NCBI GenBank assembly: GCA_015272325.1
Contig: JACYLU010000020.1
Location: 124,001-188,000 of the forward strand
Source of the DNA: Synechococcales cyanobacterium C42_A2020_086
Lineage (GTDB): Bacteria > Cyanobacteriota > Cyanobacteriia > Elainellales > Elainellaceae
Direction of reading: 5' to 3'
DNA length: 64,000 bases
Shown: in pieces, positions 18,544 through 27,179 of the stretch
How positions within the stretch are numbered: the first letter of the stretch is position 1
How the letters are laid out: every line of letters starts with the position of its first letter
Notes under the pieces: model-generated
What the model was told of the DNA's origin: nothing
The model's database searches: none
The model's input: the letters and a program-made list of their open reading frames with translations, nothing else
Made by a program: the position numbers and the translations under genes

Positions 18544-18981
18544 CTACTCTAAGGGAAGCGTAACAATTCCTAACCAAAATTCTTCGATGCGCTTCACGAT
18601 GTGAAAGAGCTGCTCTGAATCGGTGGACTTGACGACGTAGCAATTTCCCTGAAGCTCGTAGCTTCTCAAAATATCGGACTCCGAGCGTGACAGAGTGAGA
18701 ATAATAATGGGAATCCGCTTCAGATTAGCATCGCGTTTGATCTCGCCTAGTATGTCGATGCCAGTTTTGCCAGGTAGGTTGAGATCGAGCAAAATCAGAT
18801 CGGGACGGGGGGCGTCGCTGTAGGCACCCTGACGGTGCAGAAATTGCATGGCTTGTTCGCCGTCTGGCATCACCACAATTTGCCGCTGCGCCTGCTCTGC
18901 CAACGCTCGCTCAATGAGTCGGGCATGATCTAAATTCTCCTCTACGATTAAGATCAGCCGTTTGATCGGAAGTTCTTCCAT
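18544..18981 (-). CDS. Orphan Rcp1-like response regulator with altered acidic pocket
   Basis: The protein has about 145 residues from the ATG at 18981 (MEELPIKRLILIVEEN). It is a single receiver domain, clearly paralogous to the Rcp1-like protein: LILLDLNLPGKTG (acceptor Asp), IIILTLS, YVVKSTD and the tail RIEEFWLGIVTLPLE. The acidic pocket reads E-E rather than the usual E-D or D-D, so metal binding may differ. No kinase is adjacent (the phytochrome operon starts about 660 bases away), so its partner may be the same phytochrome or another kinase. The shared RIEEFWL tail suggests common ancestry with the operon regulator. Confidence 0.88.
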   Translation of the reverse strand: MEELPIKRLILIVEENLDHARLIERALAEQAQRQIVVMPDGEQAMQFLHRQGAYSDAPRPDLILLDLNLPGKTGIDILGEIKRDANLKRIPIIILTLSRSESDILRSYELQGNCYVVKSTDSEQLFHIVKRIEEFWLGIVTLPLE

Positions 18982-19020
18982 AGCAACTGCCCTGCCTGCT
19001 GCCAACCGCGATGCTCTTTC

Positions 19021-19046
19021 TGATAATACTGCCTGATAATACCGCT
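19021..19046. repeat. 13-bp imperfect tandem duplication
   Basis: TGATAATACTGCC (19021-19033) is followed by TGATAATACCGCT (19034-19046); two positions differ. Confidence 0.8.
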
Positions 19047-19261
19047 ATCCCTAGCGGCGCAGCAGCTCATCTAGCCCTAACAGCGTCCCAACACCAGCAT
19101 CAAGGCGGCGCACCCATCTTCGTCGTCTGAGTTGTTCTCAGGACTTTCTCAGGACGCCATCATTTTTCAAAGCGGATCGCACGCCACCGAGGATTGAGGC
19201 GTGAAGTTTGAAAAGTTGAATTTCATGAGTTGCCGGCTATTTCAACATCAACAATAGTTAT

Positions 19262-20533
19262 TTAGCTAATTTCTCGATCTTCGTCTTGCACAGTGGCAAC
19301 TCGACTCTCGTTGCTATGCCGCCGCTCGTACCAACTCATCAGCGGTGTGGCGCTAATGCCATGCACAATGACTGAAATCATAATCGTAATGTAAGTGATC
19401 CAAGTGAGCTGCGCCCCGATGTTGCCGGGTAAGCCTTCGCTCAGAGCATAGGAGAGGTAATAGAGCGAACCGACGCCTCGAATGCCAAACCAACCAAATA
19501 GCCATCGTGTCGCCGGACGAATATTGTCGTTGATTGTGCAAAGCCAAGAGCCAAGCGGACGAATCAAAAAGAGTGTAGCCACGGTGATGATCAGGGCTTG
19601 GGAGGCGTAAGCCCACATCGGTTCAAGGCGTAAGATGGAGCCTAGCAGCAAAATCGTGCCGACTTCTAGCAGTCGCTCTAGCTGACCAATGAAATGTAGC
19701 TGGGAGGTTTTGTTTTCCAAGTCTAAAGAACGACTGCGCCGCACCATAACGCCTGCTACAAACACCGCCAAAAAGCCGTAGCCATTCACGAGTTCTGTAA
19801 GAGAGTAGGTCAGCAAGATGGTAGCCAGCGCCACCAAATCTTCCATTTCCTCTTCAACTCCGTAGGCGCGACGAAATTTGCGTCCGAGAGCATTGATCGC
19901 TTTGGCAACAATAATGCCACCCGCAATGCCAGCAGTAATTGCCCAGAGTAAATCTACTGCAACCCAACTGAGAAACCAATCTTCAATGCGATCTTCTTTC
20001 AGCCAGTACAGCCCAAAATAGACAAATGGAAAGGCAAGCGCGTCATTCAACCCGCCTTCTGAGGTTAAACCGAACCGCAGCTCGTTGCGATCATCGCTAT
20101 CGGAAATTTGCACTTCTGATGCTAGTACAGGATCGGTTGGTGCCAAGATCGCGCCTAGCAAAATGGCGGCTCCCCACTCCATTCTCAGCAAGAAGTGGGC
20201 CACCACGGCAATGGCTGCAATTGAGAGCGGCATTAGCAGTCCGATTAATCGCACTGTCGAATGCCATGCCCAGAAATTGAGCCGACGGTTCATTTTGATG
20301 CCGCAGGCAAACAGCGACACAATCACCACCATTTCGGTGAGTCGCTTCAGAAACTCATTTTCTGGATACAATTTGATGATGTTAAATCCGTAAGGACCAA
20401 GAGCAATTCCAGCAATTAGGTATATCAAGGCATAGGAGAGAGGTAAGCGGGTAATCCAGCTTGAACCCAGGGTGACGCCTAAGAGAATTAAGCCTATAAC
20501 CAGCAGATCTAAAATATAAATATCAATATGCAT
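19262..20533 (-). CDS. CPA1-family Na+(K+)/H+ antiporter (NhaP-like)
   Basis: The protein has about 423 residues from ATG 20533 (MHIDIYILDL), which places the first membrane helix directly at the N-terminus. An upstream ATG at 20641 would add 36 residues. About 12 hydrophobic segments are visible. The signature GAILAPTDPVLASEVQ (about residues 143-158) has the acidic ion-binding region of CPA1 exchangers, and SEGGLNDALAFPFVY carries the conserved ND pair. Late helices include GWFGIRGVGSLYYL, with the conserved Arg. It is expected in the plasma or thylakoid membrane for pH and Na+ homeostasis. It is unrelated in sequence to the CPA2 protein at 2145-4148. There is no large cytoplasmic regulatory domain. 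Confidence 0.9.
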   Translation of the reverse strand: MHIDIYILDLLVIGLILLGVTLGSSWITRLPLSYALIYLIAGIALGPYGFNIIKLYPENEFLKRLTEMVVIVSLFACGIKMNRRLNFWAWHSTVRLIGLLMPLSIAAIAVVAHFLLRMEWGAAILLGAILAPTDPVLASEVQISDSDDRNELRFGLTSEGGLNDALAFPFVYFGLYWLKEDRIEDWFLSWVAVDLLWAITAGIAGGIIVAKAINALGRKFRRAYGVEEEMEDLVALATILLTYSLTELVNGYGFLAVFVAGVMVRRSRSLDLENKTSQLHFIGQLERLLEVGTILLLGSILRLEPMWAYASQALIITVATLFLIRPLGSWLCTINDNIRPATRWLFGWFGIRGVGSLYYLSYALSEGLPGNIGAQLTWITYITIMISVIVHGISATPLMSWYERRHSNESRVATVQDEDREIS

Positions 20534-20825
20534 AAAGTTGAACGACCTAAAAGATAAGGTCGCCAGATAGGGTACTGAAATCGAACCAACGCTTAAACAA
20601 AAGCAGCCTGTGAGCAAGATACACCAATGAAACTGCACCAATGTCTGTCGCTACAGTAACAGTCTGCTGCTTTAACGGCGTCAGTCAGCAGATATAGCTC
20701 GCTGCCCCAGTCAATCTGTACCCTAGGAAAGATGCTTAGACAAAGGCTGCTTTCTACGCTAACTATTACACTGTATTGCAGTGCTTAGTCCAAGTTTATT
20801 TCAGCATTAAGGAGCCGTCCTCATC

Positions 20826-20847
20826 ATTTAGACAGGATTTAGACAGG
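20826..20847. repeat. 11-bp perfect tandem duplication
   Basis: ATTTAGACAGG occurs twice in succession (20826-20836, 20837-20847). Confidence 0.95.
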
Positions 20848-21003
20848 ACAGCCCAACAGGACCGCTCAGGACCAATAAGGTAAAAACCGAGCGAACTCTA
20901 GGTTTTCAATCGCTGCTGTTCATGACTGGATGGCAGCTGCTCCTCAGTGCGAAAGCTGTAACTTGTCTTTTCAGTCACCCATTAGTTTGTTATTCGGTTG
21001 GTT

Positions 21004-21029
21004 GGATTCAGTTTCCGGATTCAGTTTCC
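21004..21029. repeat. 13-bp perfect tandem duplication
   Basis: GGATTCAGTTTCC occurs twice in succession (21004-21016, 21017-21029). Confidence 0.95.
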
Positions 21030-21192
21030 GGTTGAATATCCCTCGTGCCAATCTCAAGATGACCATAACAGCAACTAGCTATAACTGATTATGCAAGTAA
21101 TGCATCAGCCCGTTGAGACTATGTTCTTTGCCTGCTCATGTTTATCGCAGTCTTCGTCACAGTGCTCATCGTGCTCATCACAGTAGACTTTC

Positions 21193-22392
21193 ATGTCGAA
21201 CATGTCAAATCGCACTAGGCGCTTTGTGCAAATTGCCACTATTTTAACGGATCGGATTTCGGAATTGCTCTATGCTCCGGTGCTGGTGACTGATGAACAG
21301 GGAGTTGTGATTACTAGCAGTGAGCCAAGCTGGGCTGGGTTAGATTGCACTCATCCGCATCTAGCGACTCTAGTAAACGGATTGCGTATTCCGTTGCGTC
21401 ACGAAGCTGCCCAAGGGGAGGTGATTGTTGGTGTATCTCCAAATCAGGAAGCGATTTCACCCCGACTGGCTCAGGCAATTGTAGAACTAGTGATTGCTCA
21501 AACGGCTACTCAGAACTGGTCTCCTAGTCCTTCAGATCTCAAAAATCAGTTTATCCAGGATGTGCTGTTTGAACGAATTCCCAATGAAGGGGTGTTACTC
21601 CAACGAGCTAAGCAACTCGGTATCGATTTCAATCCACCTCGAGCTGTCATTCTGATTGATGCAGCCGAATATATTCTCCAGCCCAGCGTTGCTGATTCGG
21701 CGATCTCAATGATGTTGCAACAGCAGCGGACACAAAGAATTATTAGCAGCATAGTCAGCTTCTTCCATCTGCCTAACGATACAATTTGCACTGAATTAGG
21801 AGAGGGGATTATTGCTGTTCTAAAAGCGAGTGACAGCAAAAATTTAGACCATTGGGCTGAGGGAACACTACCTGCTCACGGCGGGGGTTCGTCGTGGGCC
21901 AATCTCACCGCCTTGAAGCGAGCTGCCGATGCGCTACTATTGCGGCTTCATAGCGATACCGGGACAGTAATTAATGTTGGGGTTGGCCGTTATCATCCCG
22001 GAATGCGGGGACTAGCAAAATCCTACGAAGATGCTCGAGCAGCATTGTCGCTGGGCATTCGTTTTCAAGGCAATAATCGAGTACACTGCTTGGGCGAACT
22101 GGGGATCGCTGCCTTTGTTGGCATTGCTGATGAAGACACAAAAATTGATTTAGCGAAATATTTATTGAGTCCGTTAGATGATGAACCGGAATTACTCACA
22201 ACGCTAAACACTTTTTTTACAGAAAACTGCTGCTCATCGTCAACGGCGCGAGAACTCTCAATTCACCGAAATACGTTGAGCTACCGTTTAGATAAAATTG
22301 CCTCATTGACTGGACTCGATCCACGCAAATTTGATCATGCTGTGCAAATGCGATTATGTTTATTGTTACGCTCGCTACAATCACTTGGATAG
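21193..22392 (+). CDS. CdaR/PucR-family transcriptional regulator
   Basis: This 399-residue protein has an N-terminal putative sugar-diacid recognition domain (about 8-125; ATILTDRISELLYAPVLVTDEQGVVI). A GGDEF-like middle region follows (about 130-310, with VGVGRYHPGMRGLAKSYEDARAALSLG). The PucR-type C-terminal HTH is at about 330-395 (TARELSIHRNTLSYRLDKIASLTGLDPR). This arrangement is that of CdaR, an activator responding to glycerate or sugar diacids in E. coli. The effector in this organism is unknown. It precedes the heptose/glycosyltransferase run by 190 bases on the same strand, so it could be its regulator, but no operator is visible to support that. Confidence 0.88.
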   Translation: MSNMSNRTRRFVQIATILTDRISELLYAPVLVTDEQGVVITSSEPSWAGLDCTHPHLATLVNGLRIPLRHEAAQGEVIVGVSPNQEAISPRLAQAIVELVIAQTATQNWSPSPSDLKNQFIQDVLFERIPNEGVLLQRAKQLGIDFNPPRAVILIDAAEYILQPSVADSAISMMLQQQRTQRIISSIVSFFHLPNDTICTELGEGIIAVLKASDSKNLDHWAEGTLPAHGGGSSWANLTALKRAADALLLRLHSDTGTVINVGVGRYHPGMRGLAKSYEDARAALSLGIRFQGNNRVHCLGELGIAAFVGIADEDTKIDLAKYLLSPLDDEPELLTTLNTFFTENCCSSSTARELSIHRNTLSYRLDKIASLTGLDPRKFDHAVQMRLCLLLRSLQSLG

Positions 22393-22581
22393 AATAGACG
22401 GCAAATTGGGCAAATGCACAGTTAATGGGCATTAGTAATTCTGTTCTTTAGGCAGTTGCCTAATGCATTACAGTAGATTAGCCACTTATGATGAGCCATA
22501 AGCGTGATAGAGGCGTGAACGACTCAGCGATGGGTAGGTATGCGATCTGCTGTCATGTATTCTCTTCAGATTTAACTCATA

Positions 22582-23601
22582 ATGGCATCTCTCTTCATGC
22601 CCCACTCTAACAGCAGTTCTGCGTCTTGGCGGATTGCGATTGTGCGAGCGCTGCCTGGCTTAGGCGATATGCTCTGCTTGATTCCAACCTTGCGAGCATT
22701 GAGGGCAGCTTTTCCGATGGCCGAGATCACACTGATTGGTCTACCTGGGATCAAAACGTTGATGCAGCGCTTTCGACCCTACATTGACGGTTGGTTAGAG
22801 TTTCCAGGGTATCCCGGTATCCCTGAGGTGCCGCTGTTGCCATCGCGAACGATGGAGTTTTTAGCTCAAGTGCAGCAGACCCCCTTCGATTTGGCACTTC
22901 AGCTTCATGGCAGTGGTTCCTACATCAACAGCTTTACGCTGCTGCTGGGAGCTAAGCAGACGGCTGGATTCTTTCCCGTTGGGCAGGCTTGTCCGGCTGA
23001 GTTGTTCTTGCCTTATCCGGATCAAACATCAGAAATTTGGCGCAATTTAAGGTTAATAGAATGGCTGGGTATTCCTTTGCAGGGTGATGCGCTGGAATTT
23101 CCCGTTTACGAATCCGATTGCCAGGAAGCTCGTACGCTAATGCAGCGCTATGGTTTGCAGCCTGATCGCTATCTCTGTCTACATCCGGGAGCTAGCATCA
23201 GCAATCGGCGGTGGGATGCGCAGCACTTTGCTAGGGTAGGCAAGGCATTAGCAACCCAAGGTTGGCAAATCGTCCTAACGGGAAGCCAGAGTGAACGGAA
23301 GTTGACTGAAGCCGTAGCGCAGAGGATGGCGACTCCTAGCATCAATCTGGCCGGGCAAACGAGTCTGGGGGGCATGGCGGCCTTGCTCAGTCAGGCGCGG
23401 CTGCTGATTGCAAACGATACCGGCGTGTCGCACCTCGCGGCGGCCCTAGCGGTGAACAGCGTTGTTATTTTCTCGGATTCTGATCCTCAGCGTTGGGGCC
23501 CTTTGGATCGTCAGCGTCATGCCGTCTTGGTGCGACCGGCTCCGGATGCAGTGCTGGCGGCAGCTCATCAGCGGCTTCAGGGGGTAGCTTATGCTCGGTG
23601 A
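22582..23601 (+). CDS. GT9 family heptosyltransferase-like glycosyltransferase
   Basis: This 339-residue protein has a GT-B fold of the lipopolysaccharide heptosyltransferase type. The N-domain motif is RIAIVRALPGLGDMLCLIPTLRALR (about 17-41; G-D acceptor-side motif). The C-domain has LHPGASISNRRWDAQHFARVG (about 194-214) and NDTGVSHLAAAL (about 275-286), the nucleotide-heptose-binding motifs of WaaC/WaaF proteins. Start ATG 22582; an internal ATG six codons later is possible. It is the first gene of a co-directional run and overlaps the next gene by 11 bases. ADP-heptose as donor is inferred from the family and from the heptose-synthesis genes downstream. Confidence 0.9.
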   Translation: MASLFMPHSNSSSASWRIAIVRALPGLGDMLCLIPTLRALRAAFPMAEITLIGLPGIKTLMQRFRPYIDGWLEFPGYPGIPEVPLLPSRTMEFLAQVQQTPFDLALQLHGSGSYINSFTLLLGAKQTAGFFPVGQACPAELFLPYPDQTSEIWRNLRLIEWLGIPLQGDALEFPVYESDCQEARTLMQRYGLQPDRYLCLHPGASISNRRWDAQHFARVGKALATQGWQIVLTGSQSERKLTEAVAQRMATPSINLAGQTSLGGMAALLSQARLLIANDTGVSHLAAALAVNSVVIFSDSDPQRWGPLDRQRHAVLVRPAPDAVLAAAHQRLQGVAYAR

Positions 23602-24031
23602 GTCCTGGCAAACCGTACAGCGGCTGTTGCTTTGGTTCAGCGTTGAGGGAGATCTGGCCGCGGAGTTGCAGCCTGCTATTCGAGTCATACAGCAAACGTT
23701 ACCGAGGACCGATCTGACGCTATGGACGTTGGAGGACACGCTCTTATTTCAGTGGCTGCAATCTCCATTGACTAGAGTGGCAGAGCTGCGCGCGGCCCAG
23801 TTTGATGCGGCGATTATCTTGACGTTGCCTCATCAATCACCTTACGCACGAGCGTATCTCTGCTATCTGGCTGGTATTCCGATCCGCATTGGACAATCCC
23901 ATGAGTTTGGGGGTAGTGTCCTCTCTCACTGTGTACAGCCATCACTCGATCTTGAATCACCTTATGATTATCAACTTCATTTTTTAACTGTTTTAGGATT
24001 TCCGGTTCAGCCGCTTATGGTTAGAACTTAA
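23591..24031 (+). CDS. Degenerate single-domain GT9 relative (N-domain only)
   Basis: The protein has 146 residues, whereas GT9 enzymes have about 340. Residues 12-47 (RLLLWFSVEGDLAAELQPAI and onward) align by eye with the GT9 N-terminal motif, keeping only G-D. Residues 68-94 (LRAAQFDAAIIL, AYLCYLAGIPIRIGQSHEFG) match the GT9 N-domain closely, for example LRSQQFDAAIILT and ALAGIPLRLGESKE in the fusion at 31688-33820. The protein stops at the inter-domain point (GFPVQPL), so the nucleotide-sugar-binding C-domain is absent. The frame is open and overlaps the preceding gene by 11 bases, so it may be translated. It is either a pseudogene remnant or a non-catalytic subunit. Confidence 0.7.
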   Translation: MLGESWQTVQRLLLWFSVEGDLAAELQPAIRVIQQTLPRTDLTLWTLEDTLLFQWLQSPLTRVAELRAAQFDAAIILTLPHQSPYARAYLCYLAGIPIRIGQSHEFGGSVLSHCVQPSLDLESPYDYQLHFLTVLGFPVQPLMVRT

Positions 24032-24063
24032 TCACTTCTCTGCTCTTGGCGTTTACTCTTCAT

Positions 24064-25047
24064 ATGGCATTTCGTATTCTCACCTGGCATGTTCACGGTA
24101 GCTATCTCTACTATCTCACCCAAGCTCCTCATCAATTCTATCTTCCGGTGAAGCCGGGCAAGCCAGAAGGGTATGGGGGTAAGCTGCCTGGGTTTCCCTG
24201 GGGTGACAATGTACATGAGATTGCGGCTGACCAAGTTAGTGAGCAAACCTTCGACTGCATTCTATTTCAGTCTCGCCGCAATTATTTGCAGGATCAATAT
24301 GAGATTCTGTCGGATGCACAGCGCCAATTGCCACGATTGTATTTAGAGCATGATCCGCCTCGCGAGCACCCTACGGATACGTCGCACATCGTGGATGATC
24401 CGCAGCTATTGCTAGTGCATGTTACTGGGTTCAATGCGCTGATGTGGGATAGCAACCGCACACCAACCTGCATGATTGAGCATGGGGTAATGGTGCCAGA
24501 GCGAGTGCGCTACAGCGGTGAGCTGGAAAAAGGCATTGTGGTCGTGAACGGGTTGCGGCAGCGCGGCAGACGACTAGGAGCCGATTTGTTTCAGCAGGCG
24601 CAGTGTTCGGTGCCACTAGATCTGGTGGGCATGGATGCGACCGCTCTCGGAGGCATCGGGGAAATTCCTCACGCTCGGCTACCGGAGTTTCAGTCGCACT
24701 ATCGCTTTTTCTTTCATCCAGTACGCTACACCAGTCTGGGGCTAGCGGTCTGCGAGGCAATGATGCTGGGACTGCCGATTGTCGGCTTAGCCACCACCGA
24801 ACTTGTGACCGTGGTGCAGAACGGCATCTCAGGCTATATCGATACGCAGTTAGAGCAATTGATTGAGCGTATGCAGGAGCTATTGGCAGATCCAGTTCAG
24901 GCGCAGCGGTTGGGTCAGGTCGCGCGCGAGGTCGCTCAGGCTCGTTTTGGCATACAGCGATTTGTCCAGGACTGGAATAGGGCGTTTGAGCAGGCGATAC
25001 AGCTTCAGTCAGCGGTGTGGAGTTTAGGCGTTCCAACATCGCGCTGA
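24064..25047 (+). CDS. GT-B glycosyltransferase (GT4/GT1-like)
   Basis: The protein has about 327 residues from ATG 24064 (MAFRILTWHVHG); a TTG six codons upstream is less likely. The C-terminal half has the GT4-like donor-binding region FFFHPVRYTSLGLAVCEAMMLGLPIVGLATTE (about 217-248), with the E-x7-E spacing typical of retaining GT-B enzymes. The N-terminal half is acceptor-binding and unusual in sequence (LPVKPGKPEGYGGKLPGFPWGDNV). The acceptor and sugar are unknown. The gene lies 32 bases after the truncated GT9 gene and about 115 bases before the GT-GmhA fusion. Its stop codon TGA is part of a 15-bp tandem duplication. Confidence 0.82.
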   Translation: MAFRILTWHVHGSYLYYLTQAPHQFYLPVKPGKPEGYGGKLPGFPWGDNVHEIAADQVSEQTFDCILFQSRRNYLQDQYEILSDAQRQLPRLYLEHDPPREHPTDTSHIVDDPQLLLVHVTGFNALMWDSNRTPTCMIEHGVMVPERVRYSGELEKGIVVVNGLRQRGRRLGADLFQQAQCSVPLDLVGMDATALGGIGEIPHARLPEFQSHYRFFFHPVRYTSLGLAVCEAMMLGLPIVGLATTELVTVVQNGISGYIDTQLEQLIERMQELLADPVQAQRLGQVAREVAQARFGIQRFVQDWNRAFEQAIQLQSAVWSLGVPTSR

Positions 25048-25072
25048 AGTCTTAGAAGCTGAAGTCTTAGAA
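25043..25072. repeat. 15-bp perfect tandem duplication over a stop codon
   Basis: GCTGAAGTCTTAGAA occurs twice (25043-25057, 25058-25072). The first copy includes the TGA stop (25045-25047). Because the unit is a multiple of three, the second copy supplies an in-frame backup TGA at 25060. Confidence 0.95.
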
Positions 25073-25163
25073 ACAGACAACTGAAGTGCTGGGGTTACTA
25101 ATCACCATTGAGCAGTTAACGCAACGTGATTCAACACTGTGATTCAAGTTTTAGGGATTGGCG

Positions 25164-27077
25164 ATGACAAAACGAATTGCTCTGATTAGTGAACATGCCA
25201 CGCCACTGGGAATCTTTGGGGGAATCGACAGCGGCGGGCAGAATGTTTACGTGGGTCAGCTTGCTAAGCATTTAGCGGCGATTGGCTACGATGTTGATGT
25301 ATTTACGCGACGAGACGGTGAACATTTGCCGGAGGTGGTGGATTGGCATCACGGTGTGCGGGTGATTCATGTGCCTGCGGGCCCGGCAGCCGTGATTCCC
25401 AAGGAAGAGCTACTCTGCTACATGGATGAGTTCACCGCCTTTATGGTGGACTGGTGCCGCTGTCATTCCAGCTATGATTTAATTCATGCCAACTTCTGGA
25501 TGTCGGCTCTGGTGGCCGCAGATGTTAAACGCACGTTGGGTATTCCCTTCGTCGTCACGTTTCATGCCTTGGGACGGGTGCGGCGGCAATATCAAGGCAC
25601 GGCCGATCAGTTTCCCGATGAGCGGTTTGCCATTGAAGACCGGATTGTGCAAGAGGCGGATCAAATTATTGCTGAATGCCCGCAGGATCGCGACGATTTG
25701 CTGCAGCTCTACAACGCCAATCCCAACCGTATCAGCATTATTCCCTGCGGTTTTGACACGACGGAGTTTTGGGCGATTGATAAACTGCGGGCCCGGCTGA
25801 CCTTGGGGCTTTCTCCCGAAGAGCATGTGATCTTGCAGCTAGGGCGGATGGTGCCGCGCAAGGGTGTAGATACGGTGATTCGCAGCTTCGCCCATCTGCT
25901 AAAGCAGCCTCTACCGGCTCGGTTGCTGATTGTGGGCGGAGAAGCAGATGACCCCGATCCGCGCTTAACGCCAGAAATTAGCCGATTGAGTGCGATTGCT
26001 CAAGAGTTGGGGGTAGCGTCGCGAGTCACCTTTGTGGGGCGTAAGGGGCGGGACGTGCTGAAGTACTACTACAGTGCGGCTGATGTCTTTGTGACGACGC
26101 CGTGGTACGAACCCTTTGGCATCACGCCGATTGAAGCCATGGCCTGCGGTACGCCGGTGATTGGCTCGAATGTGGGCGGCATCAAATTTACCGTCAAAGA
26201 CGGCGAGACCGGCTACCTAGTGCCGCCAAATGATCCCGAGCGATTAGCCGAGCGATTGTCTCATTTGCTGCACAATCCGCCGCTGCGCAGCCTGCTGGGT
26301 CGTCAGGCCATCCGCCGCTGCCAAGACCATTTCACCTGGCAGAAGGTGACCAGTGCTGTCGCTGCGCTCTACGAAGAGGTGCTCAGCGGGGTTCATGGTG
26401 TAGCAGGTACCGAGGCGAATCAGCTTGCGATTCTCGATCGCGGCTTTGAAACGGTGGTGAAAGCAGTGCAGCGCTCGCAGCGGTTATTGCGACCAGCAAT
26501 TCAGTCGGCATCCCAGACAATGAGTGCCTGTTTTGCCCGCGGCGGTAAGCTGCTGATTTGCGGTAATGGCGGCAGTGCGGCAGATGCCCAGCATTTTGCA
26601 GCCGAGCTGGTGGGTCGCTTTTGCTGTCCTCATCGGGCCGGGCTGCCCGCGATGGCGTTAACTGCCGATAGCGCCTTTCTGACTGCCTGGGCCAACGATG
26701 TCAGCTACGAAGCGGTGTTTGCTCGCCAGGTTGAAACCTTTGCGCAGCCCCACGATGTACTATTTGGCATCAGCACTAGCGGGCGGTCCAAAAACGTGAT
26801 CGCAGCCTTTGCAGCGGCTCAGCGGCTGAATCTGACGTCAATCGCTTTGTTAGGAGGCGACGGCGGCGAACTGCGCACCGAGGCAGATATTGCTATCGTC
26901 GTGCCGGCATTGGAGACGCAGCGAATTCAGGAGGTGCAGCTATTGGTAATCCATCTCCTCTGTGAGCTGGTAGAGGAGCAGTTGCTTGCTAGCGGTACCA
27001 CGCCGCTCCGATGCAGCACTTGGGAACCCAATGCCGGAATCAGCACTGCTGTGGAGGAGGCTACTGTGTATCGCTGA
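25164..27077 (+). CDS. Fusion: GT4 glycosyltransferase plus GmhA-type sedoheptulose-7-phosphate isomerase
   Basis: The protein has about 637 residues from ATG 25164. Residues 1-415 are a retaining GT4 enzyme similar to sucrose-phosphate-synthase/MshA-type transferases (GGIDSGGQNVYVGQLAKHL, LGRMVPRKGVDTVIRSF, EPFGITPIEAMACGTPVIGS). Residues about 425-630 are a SIS domain of GmhA type (LICGNGGSAADAQHFAAELV near 464, then DVLFGISTSGRSKNV and ETQRIQEVQLLVIHLLCE). GmhA converts sedoheptulose 7-phosphate to D-glycero-D-manno-heptose 7-phosphate. Both parts look complete, and no frameshift or stop lies between them. HldA and GmhB follow in the same run, so the fusion ties heptose synthesis to sugar transfer. 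The GT substrate is unknown. Confidence 0.9.
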   Translation: MTKRIALISEHATPLGIFGGIDSGGQNVYVGQLAKHLAAIGYDVDVFTRRDGEHLPEVVDWHHGVRVIHVPAGPAAVIPKEELLCYMDEFTAFMVDWCRCHSSYDLIHANFWMSALVAADVKRTLGIPFVVTFHALGRVRRQYQGTADQFPDERFAIEDRIVQEADQIIAECPQDRDDLLQLYNANPNRISIIPCGFDTTEFWAIDKLRARLTLGLSPEEHVILQLGRMVPRKGVDTVIRSFAHLLKQPLPARLLIVGGEADDPDPRLTPEISRLSAIAQELGVASRVTFVGRKGRDVLKYYYSAADVFVTTPWYEPFGITPIEAMACGTPVIGSNVGGIKFTVKDGETGYLVPPNDPERLAERLSHLLHNPPLRSLLGRQAIRRCQDHFTWQKVTSAVAALYEEVLSGVHGVAGTEANQLAILDRGFETVVKAVQRSQRLLRPAIQSASQTMSACFARGGKLLICGNGGSAADAQHFAAELVGRFCCPHRAGLPAMALTADSAFLTAWANDVSYEAVFARQVETFAQPHDVLFGISTSGRSKNVIAAFAAAQRLNLTSIALLGGDGGELRTEADIAIVVPALETQRIQEVQLLVIHLLCELVEEQLLASGTTPLRCSTWEPNAGISTAVEEATVYR

Positions 27078-27179
27078 TGCCCTAATTTCTGGCTCTTTGC
27101 ACAGAGGAGCCAGGGGGTGAAGGGCAACAATGTCCTGTTTTGCCAAACCATTCACTTTAAACAACTAGGAGAACTAACC

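Larger units (their letters stand above)
20534..21192. other. Gene-poor interval
   Basis: About 660 bases lie between divergent genes and I see no coding region. The interval contains two perfect tandem duplications (20826-20847, 21004-21029) and a looser duplicated GTGCTCATC near 21160. It probably holds the promoters of the antiporter (minus) and the CdaR-like regulator (plus). Confidence 0.5.

Noticed and set aside
25164-26400. Sucrose-phosphate synthase as the identity of the GT4 half
   Set aside because: Similarity is limited to general GT4 motifs. The fusion to GmhA and the cluster context favour a glycan role, so no specific sugar is named.
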